DNA of 64,000 bases from Paucibacter aquatile (GTDB taxonomy: Bacteria > Pseudomonadota > Gammaproteobacteria > Burkholderiales > Burkholderiaceae_C). The stretch spans positions 2,542,001 through 2,606,000 of the forward strand of contig NZ_POSP01000003.1 of assembly GCF_002885975.1 (NCBI RefSeq), in the 5' to 3' direction. Positions within the stretch are counted from its first letter, which is position 1, and each line of letters begins with the position of its first letter. Of the stretch, positions 35,613 through 43,748 are shown one piece after another. A program made the translations under genes and the position numbers. The notes under the pieces were generated by a model. It was given only the letters and a program-made list of their open reading frames with translations. It searched no databases and was not told where the DNA came from.

Positions 35613-35866
35613 CTTTCTTTCTCTATCCTGCAATCTCGCTCCGCCAGGCGTTCCCACGGCGAAACTCATCCCTGAGATGAAGCCAGCATGGCGCCAGGCT
35701 CTCACAGGCATTTGAGCATGAGAACTTGGCTTCACTTGCGACCCAACGCCAATCCAGCCGCGCAGCCAGGCCAGTCTGCAGCCCTCGGTGACACCGGTGC
35801 CGATGTCGCGCCAACAGACCTGAGTCCTGATCCCGCGCGTGCAGCGCGAACTGAACGAGCCAGACC

Positions 35867-35950
35867 CTGAGCTATGCCGACCCGCGCTCCTTCCGCCGCG
35901 CCTTCAAGCGCTGGTCGGGCGAGCTGCCCACGGCGTTTCGCCAGCGCTGA
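35867..35950 (+). pseudogene. Fragment of an AraC-family regulator (C-terminus)
   Basis: Bases 35867-35950 read LSYADPRSFRRAFKRWSGEL and onward to a stop. This is the second recognition helix and last residues of an AraC/XylS DNA-binding domain (consensus GYADPSSFHRAFKRWTG). No start codon or upstream domain remains in frame, so only about 27 residues of a once complete gene survive. It lies in the 394-base gap between the TonB-like gene and the ChaN-like gene; the rest of that gap shows no gene. Confidence 0.7.
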
Positions 35951-36006
35951 GTGCGGCTCGCCCATGGCAAGATCAGCCCGCCCACCGTCTCAAGCCAAGG
36001 AACCCG

Positions 36007-36843
36007 ATGAAAGCGCTGACCCTGACACTGAGCCTGCTACTGCTCGCACTGAGTGGGCTGCACGCCGCCCCTGCTGCCGCGGCGGACGCCCCGGCCACTT
36101 CGGCTCGCTTCATCCTGCTCGGCGAGGTGCATGACAACGCCGAGCAACACCGCCTGCGGGCGGCCTGGTTGGCCGAGTTGATGAAGGACGGGCGGCGCAG
36201 CACGGTCGTGTTCGAGCAAATCCCGGCCCAGCGCACGCCCGCCCTGGCCAACCTCCCGGCCGAAGCGCGCCACGATGCCGAGGCCCTGGTGGAGCTGGCC
36301 CAGTTGGACAAGAAGAACTGGCGCTGGCCGCTGCACAAGCCGCTGTTTGAAGCCAGCCTGCAGGCCGGCGCCGCAGTGGCCGGCGGCAACCTCAGCCGCG
36401 AGGAGCTGCGCCCGCTGATGAAGGGCGTGTCGGCCGAAACCTGGCCGGCCGATCTGCGCCGCCTGCTGGAGCAGACGCCCTGGGGCGAGGCCCAGCAAAG
36501 CGCCATGATCCGCGCCATCGACGAAGGCCATTGCGGCGCCCTGCCTGCGGCCATGCAAGCCCCGATGGCCCTGGCCCAGCGCGCCCGCGATGCAGCCATG
36601 GCCCGCGCCATGCTGGCCGCGCGCGAGGGCGGCGCCGAGCGCGTGGTCCTGATCGCCGGCAACGGCCATGTTGACCGCGAGCTCGGCGTGCCGCGCTATC
36701 TGGAAGCGGCCGGCGTGCCGGCGAGCGAGATCCGCGCCATCGGCTATCTGGAGCAAGGCCAGGAAGGCCCGGGCCGCTTCGACAGCCGCGTGCTGACCGC
36801 GCCGGCCGAACGCGAAGACCCCTGCAAATCGCTGCGGCGCTGA
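36007..36843 (+). CDS. ChaN-like (Tiki superfamily) exported protein
   Basis: A 278-residue protein with a signal peptide (about residues 1-26). The ChaN/Tiki domain is recognised by FILLGEVHDN (about residues 36-45), VVFEQIP, and the late motif VVLIAGNGHVDRELGVP. ChaN-type proteins bind haem or act as metal-dependent hydrolases in the envelope. There is no Cys lipobox, so it is probably periplasmic rather than lipid-anchored. ATG 36007 is preceded by AAGGAA. It converges on the hydrolase gene with 27 bases between stops. Confidence 0.8.
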   Translation: MKALTLTLSLLLLALSGLHAAPAAAADAPATSARFILLGEVHDNAEQHRLRAAWLAELMKDGRRSTVVFEQIPAQRTPALANLPAEARHDAEALVELAQLDKKNWRWPLHKPLFEASLQAGAAVAGGNLSREELRPLMKGVSAETWPADLRRLLEQTPWGEAQQSAMIRAIDEGHCGALPAAMQAPMALAQRARDAAMARAMLAAREGGAERVVLIAGNGHVDRELGVPRYLEAAGVPASEIRAIGYLEQGQEGPGRFDSRVLTAPAEREDPCKSLRR

Positions 36844-36870
36844 ACTGAACCGACTGCCCCAGACCGCGCT

Positions 36871-37773
36871 TCAGCGCGGCGCGGGTGGCGGCAGACGCTT
36901 CAGCAGGCCCTCAATCTCCTCGACCACCAGCCAAGGGTCCTGTTCGTCGAAGAAATGCGAGGCATGGGTCATGCGCACACGGCGCGGCGCCACGTGATCG
37001 AGAGCCAGCCGAGCCTGGGCCAGGTCCCAGCTCGCGTTGTAGGCGTCCACATCGGCATAGCTCATGCGGGTCTGGCGGATCTGGGTGTGTGGCAAGCCGC
37101 GGCTGAGCACGGTCACCGGCAAGGCCCGCAAGGCCGCCGAAGGCGCGCCACGGGCTTGCAGGCTTTGCACCGCTTCGACAAAGTCTTCATGCGAATGCTG
37201 TTCCTTCTCCCAGCGGATGATGCGCTCCATGGTGGACCACCCGTTGGGGCTGAGCACCTGGGGCAGCTGAGCCAACCAGGACTCATGGACCGCATCGACC
37301 AGCACCAGGCCGCGCACACGCTGTGGATGGTCCATGGCGAATGAGCGCACGATCAGCCCGCCGAAGGAGTGCGCCACCAGCACCAGCTCACCCCACTGGC
37401 GCAGCTCAGCCAGAGCTGCCAGCTCATCGCTGAGGGCCTGCAATGGCCGGGCCCGGCTGAGCGGGCTGCTTTGGCCCACACCCGCACGATCGTAGAGGCA
37501 GATGCGCCCCAGCTCCGTCGGAAACAGGCGGTAGGTGTTCTTGAAAGTGGCGCGCACGTCCAGGCCCATAACGGCCACCAGCACCACGGTTCGCGGGCCT
37601 TCACCCCGGCATTCCCATGAAAGCTCATGCGCCCCCACCCGCTGGCGCATCGGGCCCGCATCGGCCGCCTGCACGGACGGGCTCGTCATCAGGCAGAGAC
37701 CCGTGGCCAGGCCCAGCGTCCAGCTGAGGCGTTTCAAAAGATTGACGGGTTTCAGGGCTGGGCGAACAAGCAT
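36871..37773 (-). CDS. Exported alpha/beta hydrolase
   Basis: A 300-residue hydrolase with an N-terminal hydrophobic leader (WTLGLATGLCLMTSPSVQA). The fold is marked by the strand TVVLVAVMGLD, the LYDRAGVGQSS loop, the nucleophile Ser in VAHSFGG (about residue 136), an Asp after the LVLVDAVHES region and the final His in THASHFFDEQ. The substrate is unknown; esterase or lipase activity is likely. ATG 37773 was chosen as the first Met before the leader. It is divergent from the glycine-zipper gene. Confidence 0.8.
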   Translation of the reverse strand: MLVRPALKPVNLLKRLSWTLGLATGLCLMTSPSVQAADAGPMRQRVGAHELSWECRGEGPRTVVLVAVMGLDVRATFKNTYRLFPTELGRICLYDRAGVGQSSPLSRARPLQALSDELAALAELRQWGELVLVAHSFGGLIVRSFAMDHPQRVRGLVLVDAVHESWLAQLPQVLSPNGWSTMERIIRWEKEQHSHEDFVEAVQSLQARGAPSAALRALPVTVLSRGLPHTQIRQTRMSYADVDAYNASWDLAQARLALDHVAPRRVRMTHASHFFDEQDPWLVVEEIEGLLKRLPPPAPR

Positions 37774-37864
37774 CGAGTGGGCTCCGAAGGCAAGGCGGGC
37801 AAGCAGGGCGCCATCATGCCCGGCCGTCGCGACGGGGCCGAAAGCCATATCGTCCTCGCCCGCC

Positions 37865-37929
37865 GTCACAGACGGTCAAACTCGGCGCACGCAAGCGCCA
37901 CAGACGTGGAGGCCCCGGTTTCTGACAAT
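37865..37929 (+). promoter_or_regulatory. Conserved promoter module, copy B
   Basis: GTCACA (37865-37870) and GTCAAA (37875-37880), 10 bases apart, are followed by CTCGGC, CAC, CAAG, GCCAC and GAC blocks, then a GGTTTCTGACAAT segment whose GACAAT (37924-37929) fits a -10 box; the -35 position holds CAGACG (37901-37906). Block order, spacing and most bases match the module at 34330-34394. It lies 53 bases before the glycine-zipper gene ATG. Confidence 0.55.
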
Positions 37930-37981
37930 TCCGTTCATCGACAACAGATCCATCCAGCGATCCGCAACGGAGACCGACATC

Positions 37982-38683
37982 ATGCAACACACCCTGGCCG
38001 CCACCCTCAGCCCCTTCCAGCGCAAGTTCAACAGCCGCCGCGCCCGCCCCGAGGCGCGCCCGCTGCAGCAGCTGCCGGCCCTGGCCGAGCAAAGCATCGC
38101 CGAACGCAGCCCGGCCCAGAACATCGCCGCCAGCGCCCTGGCCCTGGGCTTGAGCGCTGTGCTCTTCGCCGGCCTGCCGGCCGAGGTGCGCGCCCAATCC
38201 CTGGGCCCGCAGGCGAACAGCAGCACCCTGGTGCGGGTGATCTCGTCCACCCCGAATCTGGAGCGCATCACCGAGACGCGTCAGCAATGCAGCTATGAAA
38301 CCCAGCAGGTGGTGCAGCCACCCGCGGCCAGCCAGGCCGGCATGAGCGGCACCGGCGGCGCGGTGCTCGGCGCCCTGGCCGGCGGTCTGCTGGCCAGCCA
38401 GATCGGCAAGGGCAATGGCAAGCATGTGGCCATCGCCGCCGGCAGCGCCACCGGCGCCCTGATCGGCAAAAGCATGGCCGAACCCTCAGGCTCGACGGCG
38501 AGCTATCCCAGCTACAGCCAGCAGCAGGTGCAGGTCTGCCGCCCGGTCAGCGTGCAGCGCGAGCAGGTGCGCGACTACACGGTGCGCTACGAGCACCAGG
38601 GTCAGGAGTACCAGGTTCAACTGCCTCAGCAACCGGGCCAATGGCTGAAGCTGAACATCAGCCACACCGTTCAGCCAGTGTGA
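37982..38683 (+). CDS. Glycine-zipper 2TM-type envelope protein
   Basis: A 233-residue protein. A hydrophobic segment at about residues 47-75 (ALALGLSAVLFAGLPAEVRA) may be a late signal peptide or an anchor. The glycine-zipper (residues about 123-162) reads GGAVLGALAGGLLASQIG, then a GKHVAIAAGSATGALIG repeat. The Cys-containing flanks (QQCSYETQQV, VQVCRPVS) are typical of SlyB/RcnB-like outer-membrane stress proteins. The family is often induced by envelope damage. Its promoter module is shared with the gene at 34463. The stop codon touches an intergenic repeat element. Confidence 0.75.
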   Translation: MQHTLAATLSPFQRKFNSRRARPEARPLQQLPALAEQSIAERSPAQNIAASALALGLSAVLFAGLPAEVRAQSLGPQANSSTLVRVISSTPNLERITETRQQCSYETQQVVQPPAASQAGMSGTGGAVLGALAGGLLASQIGKGNGKHVAIAAGSATGALIGKSMAEPSGSTASYPSYSQQQVQVCRPVSVQREQVRDYTVRYEHQGQEYQVQLPQQPGQWLKLNISHTVQPV

Positions 38684-38824
38684 GAGTTTGAGCTTTTTTT
38701 GCTGCGCGACCCTCATGCGTCGTTGGTCCGATGCTCAGAATCCTCACGTACAGAAAGTACGTTCCGGTTCTTGCGCGCCGTCCGCCTAGCCTGAGCGCCG
38801 CTCGCTGCAAAAAATTCAAACTCT
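38683..38824. repeat. Intergenic inverted-repeat element, bidirectional terminator-like
   Basis: A 142-base element bounded by imperfect 22-24-base inverted repeats: AGAGTTTGAGC plus a T run and GCTGCG (38683-38706) against CGCTGC plus an A run and TCAAACTCT (38803-38824). An internal hairpin ACGTAC-AGAAA-GTACGT lies at 38746-38762, and GCTCAG/CTGAGC blocks form a further pair. It lies between two convergent genes and could end transcription from both sides. I have an unverified impression of similar sequences between genes in other Comamonadaceae-like genomes. Confidence 0.7.
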
Positions 38825-38845
38825 GGTGCTAAACAGGACGCTTGA

Positions 38846-39493
38846 TCACCAGCCCGGCGGCAGCTTCTTCAGCAAGACCATGCGCCGGCCCTGGCGCTCG
38901 ATATAGCCGCCCTTGACCAGCTGCTGCAGGATGCGGCTGATCATCTCGCGCGAGGCGCCGACGCGCTCGGCCAGGTCCTGCTGGGTCAGCTTGTGCGGCA
39001 CGACCAGGCGGCCGCTGACATCGGGCTCGGCCATTTCCTGCAGCAGCTTGGCCAGGCGGGAATAGACATCGTCCAGGGCCAGGCTCTTGACGCTGTCGGT
39101 CGAGCGGCGCAGCAGGGCGATCAGGTGACGGATCAGATGCAGGGCGAAATCGGGGTGCTGGCCCAGAAACTCGCGCATATCGGTGCCGCGCACCATCACG
39201 CACTTGACCGGCTCCAGGCATTGCACCGAGGCCGAGCGGGCCGAGCCGTCCAGGCTCAGCTCGCCAAAGTACTCCCCTGGGCCCATGGTGTTGTAGACCA
39301 CCTCGCGGCCCTTGCTGTCGGTGCCGAAGACCTTCACCCGGCCCGAGAGCAGGATATAGAAGGCATCGGTGGTGTCCCCCTCGCGCAGCAGGGTGCTGAG
39401 CGCCGGGAAGGCGCGCACATCGCCGCGCCGGGCGATTTCACGCAGCATTTCGTCCTTGATCACATCGGTGTAGGGCGTCAGTGTCAATGTCAT
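38846..39493 (-). CDS. Crp/Fnr family transcriptional regulator
   Basis: A 215-residue regulator. A cyclic-nucleotide-binding-like beta barrel (about residues 20-135; GDTTDAFYILLSGRVKVF, GEYFGELSLDG, RSASVQ) and a dimer helix precede the winged helix (LTQQDLAERVGASREMISRILQQL). There are no N-terminal FNR-type cysteines, so it is not an oxygen-sensing Fnr; a nucleotide may be the ligand. The ATG at 39493 sits before conserved sequence. It lies 66 bases after the kinase gene on the same strand but probably has its own promoter. Confidence 0.87.
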   Translation of the reverse strand: MTLTLTPYTDVIKDEMLREIARRGDVRAFPALSTLLREGDTTDAFYILLSGRVKVFGTDSKGREVVYNTMGPGEYFGELSLDGSARSASVQCLEPVKCVMVRGTDMREFLGQHPDFALHLIRHLIALLRRSTDSVKSLALDDVYSRLAKLLQEMAEPDVSGRLVVPHKLTQQDLAERVGASREMISRILQQLVKGGYIERQGRRMVLLKKLPPGW

Positions 39494-39559
39494 GATGTCA
39501 GTGCTTGAGGTGAAAACTCGGTGCAAGAGCGCACGGGGTTCAGGGCTCGGGGTCAGTGG

Positions 39560-40897
39560 CTATTGTCCGTCAGGCCAGCGCATCAGCAAGCGAGCACCGG
39601 CCAGGCTGGGGGCCTGTTGCATCAAGGCCTCACCGCCCAGGCCTTCTGCCACGCGGCGCACGATGGCCAGGCCCAGGCCGAAGCCGCGGCTGCCCCGCTC
39701 CTTGGGCCCGTCCAGACGCTTGAAGGGGGTGAACACGGCCTCGCGCAGCGCCTCGGGCACGCCTTCGCCATCGTCGTCCACAGCCAGACAGATGCGGCCG
39801 GCCTCGTCCTGCCAGGCCGAGAGGCAGATGCGCTCACGCGCATGGCGGGCGGCATTGCGCAGGCCATTGCGCAAGGCATACGGTAAAAGGCGTGCGTCGA
39901 AATGCAGGGCCTGGCTGCCGAGGCGGATGTCGGTGCTGAGCTGCTTGCCATCCAGCAGCGGCGCCAGGCTGGCCGCTTCCTGCTGCAGCAGCGCCGCCAG
40001 ATCGCCCGGCGTCTTGCTGACCTCCAGCGCCCCCATGTCCAGGCGGGCCAGCATCAGGCTGGCGTCGATCAGGGCGTCCAGCTCGTCGATGTCGCGCTCG
40101 CAGGCCTGGACCGCCAGCTCGCGCCGGCCGCCATCGTCTTCGTCCACCAGGGCGTCGATGGCAAAGCGCAGGCGGGCCAGCGGCGTGCGCAGCTCATGCG
40201 AGACCGCGCCGGTCAGCTCGCGCTGGGTGGCCAGGGCCGTGGCCAGGCGCTCCAACGTGGCGCGGGCACCGGCGGCCAGCGGAGCGAAGAGGCGGCTCTC
40301 GGGCTCGCGGATGGTGATGTCAAAGCGGCCCGCCGTCATGCCCTCGGCCGCCAGCTGCAGGGCCCGCATGTCCCGCCAGACCGGGCGCAACAACCAGGCG
40401 GCCAAGGCAAACACTGCCAGGCCCAGCAGCACGGAGGCCGCCAGTTGCAGCCAGAGCTCACGCGGCACCTGCAACTGCCCGGCCGGATGGCCATCGGCAT
40501 TCAGCGGCCCCAGGAGCAAGACCTGACCCCCGGCCTCGTTCAGGCCCGGCAATGAAGCGTAGATGCGGCGATTGAAACCCTGCACCACCAGCTCGCCACG
40601 GCTCAAGGTCACCAGATCCTCGGGCCGCAGGCCGGACGCGGGCACCAGGGTCACCGGATAGGCGAAGAGCTGGTCCAGCACCTGCACCCGACGCGCGCGC
40701 TGTTCGGGCGCCAGCGGAGCCAGCTCATGCTGCAGCATGTCCACGGTGCCGCGCATGAAACGGCGCACATAGTCATCGGTCACGCCGTCCACGGCCAGCA
40801 TCAACAGCCCTTGCACCAGCAGGACCAGGGCCAGCACCGACACCCCCAGACCCAGGGCCACCCGGGTCATGGGCGAACGCATGCTTAGTGCAGGCAT
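39560..40897 (-). CDS. Sensor histidine kinase (RstB/PfeS-like)
   Basis: A 445-residue membrane kinase. Two transmembrane helices (about residues 12-35 and 150-170) flank a periplasmic domain of about 110 residues. HAMP-like sequence, the phospho-acceptor His in SHELRTPLARLRFAID (about residue 235) and the ATPase boxes (N-box LRNGLRNAARHA, G1 VDDDGEGVP, G2 GSRGFGLGLAI) follow. Its partner is the OmpR-type regulator 66 bases upstream on the same strand. The signal is unknown. A copy of the recurrent 13-base word lies in it, coding GQVL (40516-40528). Confidence 0.9.
   Translation of the reverse strand: MPALSMRSPMTRVALGLGVSVLALVLLVQGLLMLAVDGVTDDYVRRFMRGTVDMLQHELAPLAPEQRARRVQVLDQLFAYPVTLVPASGLRPEDLVTLSRGELVVQGFNRRIYASLPGLNEAGGQVLLLGPLNADGHPAGQLQVPRELWLQLAASVLLGLAVFALAAWLLRPVWRDMRALQLAAEGMTAGRFDITIREPESRLFAPLAAGARATLERLATALATQRELTGAVSHELRTPLARLRFAIDALVDEDDGGRRELAVQACERDIDELDALIDASLMLARLDMGALEVSKTPGDLAALLQQEAASLAPLLDGKQLSTDIRLGSQALHFDARLLPYALRNGLRNAARHARERICLSAWQDEAGRICLAVDDDGEGVPEALREAVFTPFKRLDGPKERGSRGFGLGLAIVRRVAEGLGGEALMQQAPSLAGARLLMRWPDGQ
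40516..40528 (-). repeat. Recurrent 13-base word GGTCAGGTCTTGC, copy 4
   Basis: Lies inside the sensor kinase gene, in sense, again reading Gly-Gln-Val-Leu. Orientation is opposite to copies 1-3. Confidence 0.7.
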
Positions 40898-40963
40898 GGC
40901 CTGTCCAGCAGGGCGACCGAGACGGCGGATACAGCAGGGGCGGTGTGCATGTCCGGCCTCGAA

Positions 40964-41656
40964 TCAGTCGCGCGCGAACAGATAGCCCTGGCCGCGCACG
41001 GTCTTGATGCGCTCGGCGGCCTGCGGGTCGTCGCCAATCTTCTTGCGCAGGCGCGAGACGCGGGCATCGATGGCGCGGTCCAGGCCGTCGAACTCCAGGC
41101 CGCGCAGGCCTTGCATGATGTCGTCGCGGCTGACCACCTGGCCGGCCCGTTCGGCCAGGAAGAGCAGCAGTTCGTACTCGGCCGTGGTCAGCTCGACCCG
41201 CTCGCCCGCGCGCAGCACATCGCGCGCCGCCGGGCGGATCAGCAGCTCACCGAAACGCAAGTCGGCGTCTTCGTCCGCCTCGCCGGCCGGCGCCACCTCG
41301 CGGCGCAGCAAGGCCTTGAGTCGGGCCAGCAGCACGCGCGGCGCCACCGGCTTGGTGATGTAGTCGTCAGCGCCGCCCTCCAGGCCCAGGACCTGATCGA
41401 TGTCGTCATTGCGCGCGGTCAGCATGACGATGCGGCCATGGAAGACCGGCCGCACATCGCGCAGCACGTCGAAGCCGTCCTTGCCCGGCAGGTGTCCGTC
41501 CAGCAGCACCACATCGAAGGGCTGTTCGCGCATCAGGCGCTCGCCCTCGGGGCCGGTGGCGGCCAGGCTGACCTCGTAGCCGGCCTTGCGCAGGGCCTCG
41601 GCCACCAGCTCGGCCAGGCGTTCGTCATCTTCCACAAGCAGGATGGAGGAGGCCAT
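40964..41656 (-). CDS. OmpR family response regulator (RstA-like)
   Basis: A 230-residue regulator: receiver domain (about residues 1-118) with the acidic pocket Glu-Asp-Asp at 9-11, phospho-acceptor Asp53 in VVLLDGHLPG and Lys near 102 in YITKPV, then an OmpR/PhoB winged helix (RVELTTAEYELLLFLAERAG...RVSRLRKKIGDD). It is co-transcribed with the sensor kinase downstream. OmpR-type proteins bind 10-11-base direct repeats, so the GTCACA/GTCAAA modules at 34330 and 37865 are possible targets; this is speculation from proximity and spacing. Confidence 0.92.
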   Translation of the reverse strand: MASSILLVEDDERLAELVAEALRKAGYEVSLAATGPEGERLMREQPFDVVLLDGHLPGKDGFDVLRDVRPVFHGRIVMLTARNDDIDQVLGLEGGADDYITKPVAPRVLLARLKALLRREVAPAGEADEDADLRFGELLIRPAARDVLRAGERVELTTAEYELLLFLAERAGQVVSRDDIMQGLRGLEFDGLDRAIDARVSRLRKKIGDDPQAAERIKTVRGQGYLFARD

Positions 41657-41730
41657 AGTTCGGAGGCTTCAGGGCAGAATGTCGTGAGAGCCCGAAGTGT
41701 AGCCAGCCCGCTGCGGCCGCTGGGGCGGGT

Positions 41731-42666
41731 TTAATCCCGGTCTTGCCAGGCGATGGCGGCAATCTTCCAGCGCCGACCGGGCTTGACCAGCTGCACGGTT
41801 TTCTCGCCGCCGCCCTCGAAGGCCTGGCCGTCCAGGATGCCGCTCTTGCGGTAACGCAGCCAGACCTGGGCCACGCGGCCGCTGACCTGCACCTGCTGCT
41901 CGCTCACCCACTCGGAAAACTCCTGCAGGCGGCCACCCGGAGCCAGCATCTGCACGCGCGGCTCGACGAACTCGCGCACGCTCATGCGCTGCACGCCCGC
42001 CGCCTCACCGGGCAGGCTGGCGCGGCTGATCACCGCCTCGGGCAGGAAGAAGTACGGCAGGGCGGCCAGCGGCGCATGGCGGCCGATGCGGTTGTCGAAG
42101 ACGGCAAAGAACCGGGCCAACAAATCGCGCACCTGCGCGTCCTCGCTCAGGCGGCAGGCCTCGCCGACGCCGTAGAGGTGGCTGTCCTCCGTGCTGTCGC
42201 CCAGCGGGCCGGTGGACAGGCGCTGCATACCGATGGCTTGCAGCACCCGGCCCGAGGCCTCGTTGAAGGTGGCCGTGGTGCCGAACAAGAGCGGCTCTCC
42301 CAGCACATCATGGGCATAGGCGCGGCAGGCCTGAGCGGCCTCGCGGGCGTAGCCGGCGCCTTCATAACGCGGCAGCAAGGCGTAGCCGATGTCGGGCGCT
42401 TGCAGATGGTCGCGTTGCAGCAGGCCGCACATGCCGACCACCACGCCGTCGCTGAGCCGCTCCATGGCCCAGAGGCCCAGGCCCTGGGGCCAGTACCAGT
42501 TGAAGAGCTTGGCCTCCATCCAGTCGCGTGCGGCGGCCAGGTCGTTGACGCCAGGGTCGCTGATATTGCGCTTCCAGCCCGCTTCGCTGATCTGCTCCAG
42601 CACGTAGTCCACATCGCTGGGTTCGAACCAGCGCAGACACAGCCTTTCCGTCTTCAAGACCCGCAT
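41731..42666 (-). CDS. GNAT acetyltransferase fused to an NTF2-like domain
   Basis: A 311-residue two-domain protein. Residues 1-165 are a RimJ/RimL-type acetyltransferase (LKTERLCLRWFEPSDVDYV, IGYALLPRYEGAGYAREAAQA, NEASGRVLQAIGMQRLS). Residues about 175-311 look like a SnoaL/NTF2 cone (VRDLLARFFAVFDNR...VQLVKPGRRWKIAAIAW). The fusion is unusual and suggests the second domain binds the substrate or a partner. ATG 42666 begins the conserved strand. It is divergent from pyrF with 73 bases between starts. Confidence 0.75.
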   Translation of the reverse strand: MRVLKTERLCLRWFEPSDVDYVLEQISEAGWKRNISDPGVNDLAAARDWMEAKLFNWYWPQGLGLWAMERLSDGVVVGMCGLLQRDHLQAPDIGYALLPRYEGAGYAREAAQACRAYAHDVLGEPLLFGTTATFNEASGRVLQAIGMQRLSTGPLGDSTEDSHLYGVGEACRLSEDAQVRDLLARFFAVFDNRIGRHAPLAALPYFFLPEAVISRASLPGEAAGVQRMSVREFVEPRVQMLAPGGRLQEFSEWVSEQQVQVSGRVAQVWLRYRKSGILDGQAFEGGGEKTVQLVKPGRRWKIAAIAWQDRD

Positions 42667-42739
42667 GTTTGGGCTCCCTGCTTGAAAAATTGGACAATAT
42701 GCCACCCTGCCCTGCCCCCACCTCAAGGTCATAGCCCCC

Positions 42740-43588
42740 ATGAACTTCATCCAGCAACTGCACGCCGCACAAACCCTGAACGACTCGCTGCTGTGTGTGG
42801 GGCTGGACCCGGAGCCGAGCAAGTTTCCGGGCGCCTGGAAGGGCGATGCCTCGCGCATCTATGACTTCTGCGCCGCCATCGTCGACGCCACCAAGGACCT
42901 GGTGGTCTCCTTCAAGCCACAGATCGCCTACTTCGCCTCCCACCGCGCCGAGGACCAGCTCGAGCAGCTGATGGCCCACATCAAACGCGTGGCGCCCAGC
43001 GTGCCCGTCATCCTGGACGCCAAGCGCGGCGACATCGGTTCCACCGCCGAGCAGTACGCCCGCGAGGCCTTCGAGCGCTACCAGGCCGATGCGGTGACGC
43101 TCTCGCCCTTCATGGGCTTCGACTCGATCGAGCCCTATCTGCGCTACCGCGACAAGGGCGCCATCCTGCTCTGCCGCACCTCCAACCCCGGCGGCAGCGA
43201 CTGGCAGAACCAGCGCCTGGCCGATGTGGCCGGCCAGCCGCGCCTGTACGAGCACCTGGCCCGTTTGGCTCAGACCGACTGGAACCAGAACGGCCAGCTG
43301 GGCCTGGTGGTGGGCGCCACCTACCCGGCCGAGATCGCCCGCGTGCGTGAGCTGGCACCGACCGTGCCCCTCTTGATCCCCGGTGTGGGCGCCCAGGGCG
43401 GCGACGCCGAGGCCACGGTCAAGGCCGGCTGGCGTGCCGGTGCCGGTGGCCGCGAAGGCCAGGGCGGCCCCATCATCGTCAGCAGCTCGCGCGCCGTGCT
43501 CTACGCCAGCGCCGGTGAGGACTTTGCCGCCGCCGCCCGCCGCGTGGCCCTGGCCACCCGCGAGACCCTGAACGCCGCGCGCCGCTGA
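42740..43588 (+). CDS. pyrF: Orotidine-5'-phosphate decarboxylase, type 2
   Basis: A 282-residue enzyme making UMP from OMP, the last step of pyrimidine synthesis. The type 2 (long) form is identified by LLCVGLDPEPSKFP, the catalytic Lys-Asp pair region VILDAKRGDIGSTAEQYA and the phosphate-binding end IIVSSSRAVLYAS. It acts in the cytosol, probably as a dimer. GACAAT at 42693-42698 upstream may be a -10 box. It stands as a single gene; the hybrid kinase starts 160 bases later. Confidence 0.96.
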   Translation: MNFIQQLHAAQTLNDSLLCVGLDPEPSKFPGAWKGDASRIYDFCAAIVDATKDLVVSFKPQIAYFASHRAEDQLEQLMAHIKRVAPSVPVILDAKRGDIGSTAEQYAREAFERYQADAVTLSPFMGFDSIEPYLRYRDKGAILLCRTSNPGGSDWQNQRLADVAGQPRLYEHLARLAQTDWNQNGQLGLVVGATYPAEIARVRELAPTVPLLIPGVGAQGGDAEATVKAGWRAGAGGREGQGGPIIVSSSRAVLYASAGEDFAAAARRVALATRETLNAARR

Positions 43589-43748
43589 GCCCCCCCGCGC
43601 GCGACTTCCTGCACGCTGTTCGCACGCCCGTGGCCCGGCGGCGAAATAGCGCCGCTTTACCGGTGCAGTCCCGATGTTCAGCCCGCGCGGAGTCGGGGAG
43701 ACTGCGGTGTTTGTCGGGGGCAGGCCCCGTCGTGTGCGGCACGTTTTC

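Noticed and set aside
25000..40500. A dif site or replication origin where the 13-base word flips
   Set aside because: I saw no XerCD-like 28-base dyad, DnaA-box cluster or origin gene in this interval.
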